Positions 16,975 to 24,638 of a stretch of DNA of 64,000 nt are shown one piece after another (position 1 is the first letter of the stretch; each line of letters begins with the position of its first letter). The position numbers were made by a program, and so were the translations under genes. The DNA is from Pseudomonas putida (GTDB taxonomy: Bacteria > Pseudomonadota > Gammaproteobacteria > Pseudomonadales > Pseudomonadaceae): the NCBI GenBank assembly GCA_029953615.1, contig CP124529.1:5358494-5422493 (forward strand), read 5' to 3'. Under the pieces are notes generated by a model, which had not been told where the DNA came from, searched no databases, and saw only the letters and a program-made list of their open reading frames with translations.

Positions 16975-17571
16975 ATGCTCAATTTCCTGACCCGCTTGTT
17001 CAAATGTAAGAAGAAGCCGAAGCACCGTCCGGTCATAGGCCCGACCGGTTTCGCGCGCGGCCATAGCCCGGCAGCCGGTCGGCAAGATCCGATGCTTGAT
17101 CCGCTGAGCCCGTTGAGCCCGGTCAGCCCGCTACATCCCGCTTACCAGGTCGACAGCTATGAGCCGGCGCGTTCAATTGGTTCGTGCTCAAGCCGCGACT
17201 ACAGCAGCTACTCGTCGAGCGACAGCAGCAGTTCTAGCGACAGCGGATCCAGCTCCAGCAGCCAGCCGAGCAAAGGTGGGCTGTGGATCAACGAACCAAG
17301 TGTTACAATCCGCCACTTCAAATCAGCGCTCAAGGCGCTGGACATCCGTGAACGCCGGCAGTACGACACCCGCCACACCTACGCAACCATGTGCCTGATG
17401 GCTGGGATGAACCCCGCGTTCATCGCGAACCAGCTCGGCCATAGCGTCGAGATGTTGCTCTCTACCTACGCGAAATGGATCAGCTCCTCCTCGGACTGGA
17501 GGGAGCTGGAGAAGCTGCCGCCCCGAGTCGAATTGGCCCAAAATTGGCCCAAAACTGACGAGAGGGCCTAA
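16975..17571 (+). CDS. Chimeric frame: Ser-rich phage protein joined to an integrase C-terminus
   Basis: Residues 1-100 are a basic start (LNFLTRLFKCKKKPKHRP) followed by LDPLSPLSPVSPLHPAYQ and a poly-Ser tract, a small protein type seen in Pseudomonas prophages. From about residue 103 the frame becomes a tyrosine recombinase end: LKALDIRERRQYDTRHTYAT, then NQLGHSVEMLLSTYAKW. It has the second active-site Arg, the HTY box, the GH of QLGH and the catalytic Tyr. The first active-site Arg and the core-binding domain are absent, so it cannot be an active integrase. The in-frame fusion is probably an accident of deletion. Confidence 0.6.
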   Translation: MLNFLTRLFKCKKKPKHRPVIGPTGFARGHSPAAGRQDPMLDPLSPLSPVSPLHPAYQVDSYEPARSIGSCSSRDYSSYSSSDSSSSSDSGSSSSSQPSKGGLWINEPSVTIRHFKSALKALDIRERRQYDTRHTYATMCLMAGMNPAFIANQLGHSVEMLLSTYAKWISSSSDWRELEKLPPRVELAQNWPKTDERA

Positions 17572-17612
17572 ATACACCTCTGGAACCCCCGCAGGACAAG
17601 CACTTGATTTCT

Positions 17613-17632
17613 ACCGCTAACATCACCATGCG
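17613..17632 (+). repeat. att-like direct repeat, copy B
   Basis: Identical 20-base partner of 11557-11576, placed 41 bases after the integrase fragment. The two copies are 6056 bases apart and bracket the remnant island. Confidence 0.5.
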
Positions 17633-17854
17633 CTATGCAATGGGGTTTAGCAGGTGGAGATGCGTAGGTTTTACTGGCTGAAACTCCCCTCTATCCCCCG
17701 CCAAAACGCACTGGTTGGTTCGCCGATTGGTCCGACAGTCTGTGCCCATCCTCCATGCCGATTCGGCATACTCCGTTAATTCAATTTCCTGTACACCAAT
17801 ACCGCCATTGTCACTTTGTCGCTCCAGGCTTGGCGACGAGCACGAATGCAAATA

Positions 17855-17870
17855 CTGTATACATATACAG
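17855..17870 (+). promoter_or_regulatory. LexA (SOS) box
   Basis: CTGTATACATATACAG is a near-perfect LexA operator (CTGT-N8-ACAG with alternating TA). It lies 20 bases before the gene at 17890 and should make that gene and the SRAP gene DNA-damage inducible. Confidence 0.88.
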
Positions 17871-17889
17871 TTAGATTCAGACGCTCATC

Positions 17890-18207
17890 ATGGACATCGA
17901 CACCACTGGCTTTGAGTTGGGCATGCCAACTCGAGAAGAAATGCTCGAGCACCAGTGCCACCTGCTCTGCAACGAGAATGACCTGCTCAGGCACGACCTT
18001 GCTCAGGCCAATCGCAACATCAACAAGCTGGTCCAGATCAACCAGGACCTGCAGGCGCAAATCGCCGTGGAGCACAAGCGTGCAAACTGCGCGTATGTCG
18101 AATACGTGCACCTGATGAACACGGCTCGATGTTCCTATGGCATCGACCTGACCAGAGATGGCTTCGCTCTCAACCTTGGGGAGCTGGTCAAGAGAACCAT
18201 GCCCTAA
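17890..18207 (+). CDS. SOS-controlled coiled-coil protein of unknown function
   Basis: A 105-residue protein, mostly helical. The central part, REEMLEHQCHLLCNENDLLR then ANRNINKLVQINQDLQAQIA, is a likely coiled coil. Two Cys lie near residues 22-25 and two more near residue 60. The gene follows the LexA box directly and is 30 bases before the SRAP gene, so the two form an SOS operon. I know of no assigned function; a helper role at abasic-site lesions with SRAP is possible but unproven. Confidence 0.65.
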   Translation: MDIDTTGFELGMPTREEMLEHQCHLLCNENDLLRHDLAQANRNINKLVQINQDLQAQIAVEHKRANCAYVEYVHLMNTARCSYGIDLTRDGFALNLGELVKRTMP

Positions 18208-18237
18208 CCTACGCTCATGGTTTCGGAGGAATCAATT

Positions 18238-18933
18238 ATGTGTGGAAGGTTGAGCCAGTACCGGGGCATACACGACTTCGTTGAAACCCTGAGCCTGCCC
18301 GAGACTTGGCGAAACAACGTCGGCGAACATCCGCTTGGCCGGTACAACGTTGCGCCGACCACTCCGGTGGCAGTGCTGCGGGTTGATGACGCAGGTCCGC
18401 GGGCGGACCTGGTGAGGTGGGGATGGCGGCCGCATTGGGCAACCGACCGGGCTGCGCCGATCAATGCTCGGGTCGAGAAGGTGGCGCACGGCCCATTCTT
18501 CCGAGCGATCTGGCCGCACCGTGCCATCACGCCTATCGACGGCTGGTACGAATGGGTCGATGCAGGTGGGCCGAAGAAGCAGCCGTATTACATCCGTCGC
18601 CGGGACGGGCGCCCTGCCCTTTGCGCGTCGATCGGCCAATTCACCGGCGGCGAGCACGACGGGTTTGTGATCATCACCGCCGATGCCCGGGGCGGCATGG
18701 TCGATGTTCACGACCGTCGGCCTGTCGTGTTGTCGCCAGAACTGGCCTACGAGTGGATTGGAGCAGAAATGCCGAGCGAGCATGCCGAGCAACTGATGCT
18801 CAACCTTGGAGAGCCGGCCGAGGCCTTCGCGTGGTACCGGGTTGGCACGGCCGTTGGCAATGTGCGCAACCAGGGCGCCGAGCTGATCGAACCAATTAGT
18901 GAATCGGACCAGCAGGGCCGCCTAACGCTTTGA
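18238..18933 (+). CDS. SOS response-associated peptidase (SRAP / YedK-like)
   Basis: A 231-residue SRAP protein. Met1 is followed by the catalytic Cys2 (MCGRLSQYRG), which after Met removal forms a thiazolidine link with abasic sites in single-stranded DNA. The NVAPTTPVAVL segment, the PIDGWYEWVD motif with the catalytic Glu, and the histidine in VDVHDRRPVVL are all present. AGGA-type sequence precedes the ATG at 18238. It protects abasic sites at forks. The upstream LexA box explains its regulation. Confidence 0.93.
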   Translation: MCGRLSQYRGIHDFVETLSLPETWRNNVGEHPLGRYNVAPTTPVAVLRVDDAGPRADLVRWGWRPHWATDRAAPINARVEKVAHGPFFRAIWPHRAITPIDGWYEWVDAGGPKKQPYYIRRRDGRPALCASIGQFTGGEHDGFVIITADARGGMVDVHDRRPVVLSPELAYEWIGAEMPSEHAEQLMLNLGEPAEAFAWYRVGTAVGNVRNQGAELIEPISESDQQGRLTL

Positions 18934-19102
18934 GCTGGTAGTCGGTGACTGCCTGACACTGTGACTCTGCGATCATCCGCAGACGCTCTACCTCTTCCGC
19001 CGGCGCACCAGAGGCCTTAGCTTCATGGTGACGCTTCCATGCCTGCACGGCGTCGGTATACATGGGATGGTCCGGATAAAGGAACGGTGGTTTAGTCTCC
19101 AT
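18896..19102 (-). CDS. Small helical protein, paralogue 1
   Basis: A 68-residue protein: YTDAVQAWKRHHEAKASGAP then AEEVERLRMIAESQCQAVTD and YQLKALGG. It shares the pattern A-P-x-E-E-V-E-R-L-R with the neighbour at 19127 and lies tandem to it on the same strand. Its 3' end overlaps the end of the SRAP gene by 38 bases on the opposite strand. Function unknown. Confidence 0.6.
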   Translation of the reverse strand: METKPPFLYPDHPMYTDAVQAWKRHHEAKASGAPAEEVERLRMIAESQCQAVTDYQLKALGGPAGPIH

Positions 19103-19126
19103 CTGAACTCCATTCTGAGGCCGCCA

Positions 19127-19336
19127 TCATTGAATAGTAGCCGGTGCCCGCCCTGCTTGGATTAACTGGTAATCGAGAACCGCTTGGTATAGCGAATCCG
19201 CCAATAGGCGTAGACGCTCGACTTCTTCAGGCGGCGCGCCATGGTCCTGTGCCTGGTGGTACTCCCGCATGGCTTCGATGGCCTGCTGGATCAGTGGCTC
19301 GCCTGCTTCGATCATCCCTAGTATGGACCTGTTCAT
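19127..19336 (-). CDS. Small helical protein, paralogue 2
   Basis: A 69-residue relative of the gene at 18896: AMREYHQAQDHGAPPEEVER, LRLLADSLYQAVLDYQL. The start at 19336 has GAGGG upstream; earlier starts are weaker. The tandem pair is a local duplication. Function unknown. Confidence 0.6.
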   Translation of the reverse strand: MNRSILGMIEAGEPLIQQAIEAMREYHQAQDHGAPPEEVERLRLLADSLYQAVLDYQLIQAGRAPATIQ

Positions 19337-19536
19337 TCGTCGCGCCCTCGTCAGGCCGGTCATGAAATTCTGGCGGCCTTTCTGTATAGTGCCAGCGTTT
19401 CGCCAGGGACACGTGCGCCAATTTGCGCTCTTAGGCAGAGGGGCTAGGAATTTTACCAAGCTTCGAGCCCATGGAATGTCAAGTTTAAAACGCACTGCAG
19501 CCTTATCAGCCAACCAGAAACCTTGCAGTGATTTAA

Positions 19537-21435
19537 ATGAGCTCAATAAGACAGGATATACAAGCCCTAAGGGGGCTAGCAGTAGCACTAGTAGTACTAG
19601 ACCACATAGGCCTGATGTACCTGAAGAACGGGTATCTCGGAGTTGATATATTCTTTGTAATTTCTGGATTCTTGATTACCTCGATCATCGCCGGCAAGAT
19701 CAAAGATAAAGCCTTTTCATTCTCGGACTTCTATCTACGGCGTGCGCGCCGGCTTCTTCCTTCTGCTTTTACAACGATAATCCTGACTTCCATCGGCTCT
19801 GTTTTTTTCCTGAACTCTATTGAGCTTCAAGCTCTCCAGTCACAGATTATTGGCGCGCTCACATTCAGCATTAACTTCGTGCTCTGGGGGCAAACCGGAT
19901 ATTTCGACGTTGCTGCCGCTTTCAAACCGCTGCTTCACCTTTGGTCCTTGGCGGTTGAAGAGCAATTCTATCTATTTCTCCCGGTTATTCTGATCTTCAC
20001 TCCTCGCCGACTCTGGCCTCACACAATTGCAACTCTCATAGCTGCCAGCCTTGCAGTTTGCATCTATCTCTTGTCGACAGACACGAGTGCAGCATTCTAC
20101 CTTTTGCCTTCGCGCGCATGGGAGCTATTGATTGGATCTGCTGGCGCTCTCGTGGCCCATAGCGATAGGGTCAGAAGCGCGTGCAAGCCCTTGGTAGTAC
20201 CAGCCATTGTTGGTTTGATCGCCATCCAGTTCTTTACTACAGGCCTCCCTCATCCAGGATTGGATGCACTCATAGTTTGTGCGGCCACGCTGATACTGAT
20301 TCTTGCTCGTAGCGAAGCTCTAAACTCTTCTAAAGTTTTGAAGCCGCTTTCTAGCCTGGGCAATATCTCCTACCCGCTTTACCTTGTGCACTGGCCGCTC
20401 ATGGTATTCATGAACAGTTCCTACGTCGGCCCAATCCCTCTGGAAACCAAAGTTGGCGTTGTCGTCCTCTCGGTGGTTCTGGCAGTTGTTATGCACAAAG
20501 CAATTGAGAACCCCTTCCGCTTCGCCGGCAAGCGCGCCCTCCCTACCTTCGCAACGTACGCTGCGGCTGGTGCCGCGGTCCTCGCAATTCATCTTGCAGT
20601 AGTTGAGGCTGGGAAACCTTCCATCGATTTCAGCGCAAACCGCGCGCCGAACTATGGACTGAACAAGAAGTGTGACAACTTCAATTTCTCTGATGACCCT
20701 GCGTGTAAAACCAGTAAGAGTCCAGCCACTATTGTTTGGGGAGACTCTTACGCGATGCACAATGTGCCAGGGCTGGCAAAGACGCAGAACATTGACCTTC
20801 GCCAAGCCACGTTCAGCGCCTGCCCGCCGTTCATTGGAACGTCACCATTCAATCCGAAAACAACTATCCCTCAAAAAGTCACGAATTGTATTTCATTCAA
20901 CGATAAGGTCTTGAACTTCATCATGAATGACGAGTCGATCAAGAACGTGATTCTCGCTGCATCATTCGCCAGCTACGCCAACCCAGGCGGAAAAATGTCC
21001 GTACGCCAGCCGCAAGGTGAAAACGTACTTGTTGATACCGGTCTTCCTTCACTAAAAAGCGATATATCTAACACGATCGAAAAGCTGCGATCCTCCGGAA
21101 AGCAAGTCATAGTTATCGCCAGCCCTCCGGGAATAACTACGCAAAATCTGAATTGCATGGAGCGAACCCTCAGCGGAAAGGTAAGCTTTGGTGATAATCT
21201 AGACTGTGGTAAGCCACGAAGCGTATTTGAGCGGTACTCAAAGAATCTTGACCAATTCTATTCGTTCCTCGAGCAGGATCTTCATGTTAAGGTTGTTCGC
21301 CTCTCGGATACTCTATGCAACACATCTACGTGCGTCAGCATCATTGATGGCGTGCCTATTTACCGAGATGAAGGCCACCTAAGTGTGGTTGGCTCCATGA
21401 AAATTTACCAACTGGCTCAACGCGTAATCAATTGA
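19537..21435 (+). CDS. Membrane acyltransferase with SGNH domain (O-antigen acetylase type)
   Basis: A 632-residue OafA/YrhL-type protein. The N-terminal acyltransferase_3 part has about ten membrane helices, starting QDIQALRGLAVALVVLDHIG and GVDIFFVISGFLITS, with the LHLWSLAVEEQFY motif. The C-terminal periplasmic SGNH-like domain has IVWGDSYAMHNVP (block I Gly-Asp-Ser) and DEGHLSVVGSMKI (Asp-x-x-His). It should O-acetylate a surface polysaccharide. Codon use is less GC-rich than in the neighbours, typical of transferred serotype-conversion genes. It sits at the left end of the prophage and ends at a strong terminator. The ribosome site is weak. Confidence 0.88.
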   Translation: MSSIRQDIQALRGLAVALVVLDHIGLMYLKNGYLGVDIFFVISGFLITSIIAGKIKDKAFSFSDFYLRRARRLLPSAFTTIILTSIGSVFFLNSIELQALQSQIIGALTFSINFVLWGQTGYFDVAAAFKPLLHLWSLAVEEQFYLFLPVILIFTPRRLWPHTIATLIAASLAVCIYLLSTDTSAAFYLLPSRAWELLIGSAGALVAHSDRVRSACKPLVVPAIVGLIAIQFFTTGLPHPGLDALIVCAATLILILARSEALNSSKVLKPLSSLGNISYPLYLVHWPLMVFMNSSYVGPIPLETKVGVVVLSVVLAVVMHKAIENPFRFAGKRALPTFATYAAAGAAVLAIHLAVVEAGKPSIDFSANRAPNYGLNKKCDNFNFSDDPACKTSKSPATIVWGDSYAMHNVPGLAKTQNIDLRQATFSACPPFIGTSPFNPKTTIPQKVTNCISFNDKVLNFIMNDESIKNVILAASFASYANPGGKMSVRQPQGENVLVDTGLPSLKSDISNTIEKLRSSGKQVIVIASPPGITTQNLNCMERTLSGKVSFGDNLDCGKPRSVFERYSKNLDQFYSFLEQDLHVKVVRLSDTLCNTSTCVSIIDGVPIYRDEGHLSVVGSMKIYQLAQRVIN

Positions 21436-21456
21436 GCTGAACCAGCCAATTTGAAT

Positions 21457-21482
21457 AAGCCCGCTTATCAGCGGGCTTTTTT
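21457..21482 (+). terminator. Terminator after the first acyltransferase
   Basis: Eight-base stem AAGCCCGC / GCGGGCTT followed by a T-run. It also covers the far end of the inner-spanin frame on the other strand. Confidence 0.88.
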
Positions 21483-21986
21483 CTGGGTTGCAGCAAGAAT
21501 GCTCTGACATGCGACACCTGCTATTCGGCTCCGCTCAAGCGCTTCTGCGAGGCTTCCCGCCATTCGGTCAGCTTCTTCAAGCAACTCCCCGAGCACCACG
21601 ACGGTAGAGGCTCCTGTTTGGCGCTGCTGGGTAGCGATGGCGTCGCAGGTTGCTGTTCGACCGTCCCGCAGTCTGGCGATTTCACCGCGCAGCCCACCAG
21701 CAGCAGACTCAGCAGTAGTGGCGCGGCCTTGGGCCAGTTCCAGTTTCTTGCGTGCATTCTCACCCTACTGGTCCGCCACGGCCTGGCGGCGCTGTTCCTC
21801 GGTTCTGGCCTGGGCGGCGGCGCGCCGGTCCCGCTCGGAGACCTCCAGGCGGTAGTCGGACAGTTCCTTGCGTGCCGCTGTGACCTCTCCATTAGCAAGC
21901 ACAACCCGGTAATGCTGCCCGCCGGCAACTAGCACCAAGGCAATCAGCCACCAGCACCAAGCCGGTACCGCGCCAAGCCAGGTCAT
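21468..21986 (-). pseudogene. Rz-like inner spanin interrupted by an amber codon
   Basis: The ATG overlaps the endolysin stop (ATGA). The frame begins with an inner-membrane anchor (AVPAWCWWLIALVLVAG) and a coiled coil (LSDYRLEVSERDRRAAAQ). It meets a TAG at 21765-21767, directly after ...RQAVADQ, and then continues open for about 98 codons (NARKKLELAQGRATTAESAA, then VLGELLEEADRMAGSLAEAL) to a TGA at 21468. The downstream residues are clearly the rest of the spanin coiled coil. A single C-to-T change of CAG would explain it. Without suppression the product is too short to span the periplasm. Confidence 0.78.
21521..21757 (-). CDS. Rz1-like outer spanin lipoprotein (embedded gene)
   Basis: A 78-residue lipoprotein read in another frame inside the inner-spanin gene. 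The signal region is HARNWNWPKAAPLLLSLLLV with lipobox VGCA. A proline-containing periplasmic part with more Cys (PLPSWCSGSCLKKLTEW) follows. The nested arrangement is the lambda Rz/Rz1 design, in which the two proteins fuse inner and outer membranes in the last lysis step. Its frame is intact although its partner carries an amber codon eight bases upstream of this start. Confidence 0.82.
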   Translation of the reverse strand: MHARNWNWPKAAPLLLSLLLVGCAVKSPDCGTVEQQPATPSLPSSAKQEPLPSWCSGSCLKKLTEWREASQKRLSGAE

Positions 21987-22471
21987 GCCAGCACCCCGCC
22001 GAGCTTCTGCCACTGAGCCAGCACCTTTTCCAGGCGGTGTGGGTTCTGCCCATAGTTATTGCCAGGGAAACTGGCCCAGATGTTCGAACACTTGGCGATC
22101 GCTTGCTCGATACGGCCGGCCTTGATGTCGTCCAGGGCCTTGCGCTCGCGGATCTGCTGCAGCGCAATGCGGTCCTGGTTCTCCGGCGTGAATCCGCCCG
22201 ACAGGCGAAGGCTGACCCGGTACGCATCCCAGTAACGCTCGAGCAGCTGGTATCGGCCGGCTGCCGTGCTGGTTACGGGCTTGCCGTTTATTGGGAAGGT
22301 CAGCTTGCGCCGCGGGTGGTCAAAATAGCCCTTAAACAGGCCGCCGCCATACAGCACGTTGTAGCCGTCATCGCTCGCCTTGACGGTCGAGGTGCCTTCA
22401 GAGAAGGCAATCAGGTCCAGAAACCGGAGCACGTTCGCGCCTCCGGCCTGGGTCTCGGTGAGTCTGGCCAT
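21983..22471 (-). CDS. Endolysin, lambda R-type lytic transglycosylase
   Basis: A 162-residue relative of lambda endolysin R. Conserved blocks are NVLRFLDLIAFSEGTSTVKA with the catalytic Glu in SEGT, YNVLYGGGLF then DHPRRKL, TSTAAGRYQLLERYWDAYR, QDRIALQQIRERKAL and AIAKCSNIWASFPGNNYGQ. It has no signal sequence, so it needs a holin. GGAG before the ATG at 22471 fixes the start. It cuts the peptidoglycan glycan strand. The stop overlaps the spanin start. The probable holins are 24 kb away at 46721-47301. Confidence 0.92.
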   Translation of the reverse strand: MARLTETQAGGANVLRFLDLIAFSEGTSTVKASDDGYNVLYGGGLFKGYFDHPRRKLTFPINGKPVTSTAAGRYQLLERYWDAYRVSLRLSGGFTPENQDRIALQQIRERKALDDIKAGRIEQAIAKCSNIWASFPGNNYGQNPHRLEKVLAQWQKLGGVLA

Positions 22472-22492
22472 GTTTTCTCCAGGCACAAAAAA

Positions 22493-22508
22493 GCCCGCGA
22501 CTGCGGGC
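22493..22508 (-). terminator. Minus-strand terminator before the endolysin gene
   Basis: Stem GCCCGC / GCGGGC, followed on the minus strand by TTTTTTGTGCC. It would stop late transcription unless antiterminated. Confidence 0.7.
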
Positions 22509-22561
22509 AAAACGGTATCATCGGCCGTTTATTCAGCGGCCCCATGACAGGGAAATCAAAA

Positions 22562-24524
22562 ATGCAAGGCAAACACTTAGCCTATCGACCGGACATTGAC
22601 GGTCTTCGGGCAGTGGCCGTTTTGGCGGTTACAATCTTTCACTTCAACAAGCAGTGGATGCCAGGCGGGTTTATCGGTGTAGACATCTTCTTCGTCATCT
22701 CGGGGTTCCTTATCACCGGGATCATCTACGGCAAGGGCGATGGCTTCTCCTTCGCTGACTTCTACGGTCGTCGAGTGCGCCGGATCTTGCCTGCGGCCAT
22801 CTTCGTCACGGCCATAACTTTGGTCGCCGGCTCGCTTCTCATGATGCCGAGTGATGTGAAAGACCTGTCAGGCTCTGCGATCGCTGCAGCTCTGTCAGCC
22901 GCTAACGTCTACTTCTGGCTTTTCCTCGACACCAGCTATTTCGCTCAGTCGTCCGAGACTGTGCCACTTCTTCACATGTGGTCGCTTGGTGTGGAGGAAC
23001 AGTTCTACCTAGTGTGGCCGGCCTTAATGATCATCGCCATGAAGCTGGGCGGTAAACGCCTGCTGGCTACCGCGGCTGTGATCATCGCTATAGCATCGTT
23101 CGCGGTAAGTGAGTACTACGTTACGCGTGATCCATCATTCGCCTACTACATGCTGCCTTCCCGCGCAGGCGAGCTGCTGGTGGGTGCCCTGCTCTTCCTA
23201 TGGCTGGACTTGCGGCGCATCAGCTCCGCCGTGGCGAATGCCGCGGGCATATTCGGCGTGGCCCTAATTGCTGGTTCGTTGGCCGTGCTAGACGAGACAG
23301 GCGGATTCCCTGGCGTCCGCTCGATAGTCCCAGCGGTCGGTGCGGCACTGTTGATCCTAGGCGGCTCCGACAAGTCCGGCCTGCTGGCCAAAGCGCTTGC
23401 CAACCCAGTCGCCCGGGCAATCGGACTTCGATCTTTTTCCCTGTACCTGTGGCATTGGCCGGTGCTGGCTTTCTACCGCTACGGGTTACGGCGAGCCAAG
23501 CTTGGCTGGCGGCATCGCTTGTGCCGCTGCCATGCTGCTGCTTACCGAGATCACCTACCGACTGATCGAAACACCATTCCGTACCTACTCGCCTCGCTGG
23601 CTGATGACCAAGGCAGCACCGATATTTGCTACCAGCGCCGCCGTGATGGTGCTTGGGTATGTCTTGATCCAGACCAACGGTTATTTACCAACCGACGATC
23701 GGTGGATTTACAAAAAAGAGCTGACCCAGCACTACTTCAATACCAGGTCCGCTAGCCGATACCCGTTTAATTGCCAGATGAACAAGTACGAGCCAGCGAA
23801 ATGGAAGTCGGAAGCGTGCGTTAACGGTGATGAATCAGTTAAGCCTGATACTTTGCTGTGGGGCGATTCAAATGCCGCTCACTATATCGGCTATTTGAAA
23901 GCTATTGCGGAAAACGAACACTTCTCATTCCGAAACATTTCCCACTCGTCGTGCCCGCCAGTTAGGGTTGCAGATGGCCTGATAACGAAAGCGCAGGCAG
24001 ATTCTTGCAGAGCGTTCAACGAGAGCGCTTTCGAGGAGTCGAAGAAGTATAAAACAGTGATTGTAGGCGGCGCTTGGGAAAGATACGCCATTAACGGCGG
24101 CCAGGCGCAGATAGCTAAAACTATCCATGAGTTGGCAACCAATGGCAACCAGGTGATCATCGCGCTAAACGTACCGCTGTTTGCCGGATTAGATCGCATG
24201 TGCACTGCAAAGGCAATTCGTTTCCCTGGGATGGACTGCAAATCCAGAGCGGTAATGCCGGATAATGGTGACAGTGAAATTAATAAGTTCCTAAAAGAAC
24301 AGGCTAGCAAATACCCGAATGTAGCAACCTTCGATATTCGCTCGCACATCTGTAAAAACGGAATCTGCTCAGCGTACGACAAAGATTTCTTGCTCTACTA
24401 TGACTCTGGTCATATTAATATGATCGGCTCAGAAATGATCGGCAAAGCCGCTGTAAAGGCTGGCACGGTACCTCATCCTATTGCAGCGCTTAGCCCAGTA
24501 GTACGCAACCTAGGCCGGAACTGA
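22562..24524 (+). pseudogene. Second acyltransferase/SGNH gene, frameshifted
   Basis: The ATG at 22562 (AGGGA upstream) starts YRPDIDGLRAVAVLAVTIFH and FIGVDIFFVISGFLITGIIY, with LLHMWSLGVEEQFYLVWPAL, as in acyltransferase_3 membrane proteins. At about 23483-23485 (GGG) the frame shifts by +1 after WHWPVLAFYRYG. The correct continuation, GEPSLAGGIACAAAMLLLTE, is in another frame, which then gives the periplasmic SGNH domain (LLWGDSNAAHYIG and YDSGHINMIGSEM). One extra G explains everything. As read, the membrane part would be made without its periplasmic domain. It is homologous to but clearly different from the gene at 19537. Confidence 0.82.
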
Positions 24525-24612
24525 GCACCACAGGATCGCTGTAACTCTATGAGAAACTGCCAAATATTTTGAGCTACGCACAAAGCAATACGCAGTCATA
24601 AGGCGTGATACG

Positions 24613-24636
24613 AACCCCCTCGGAAGAGGGGGTTTT
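24613..24636 (+). terminator. Terminator after the second acyltransferase
   Basis: Stem AACCCCCTC / GAGGGGGTT with a GGA loop and a T-run. Confidence 0.88.
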
Positions 24637-24638
24637 TA

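Noticed and set aside
11557..17632. tRNA gene as the integration target for the att-like repeats
   Set aside because: No cloverleaf or T-loop sequence could be found near either copy.
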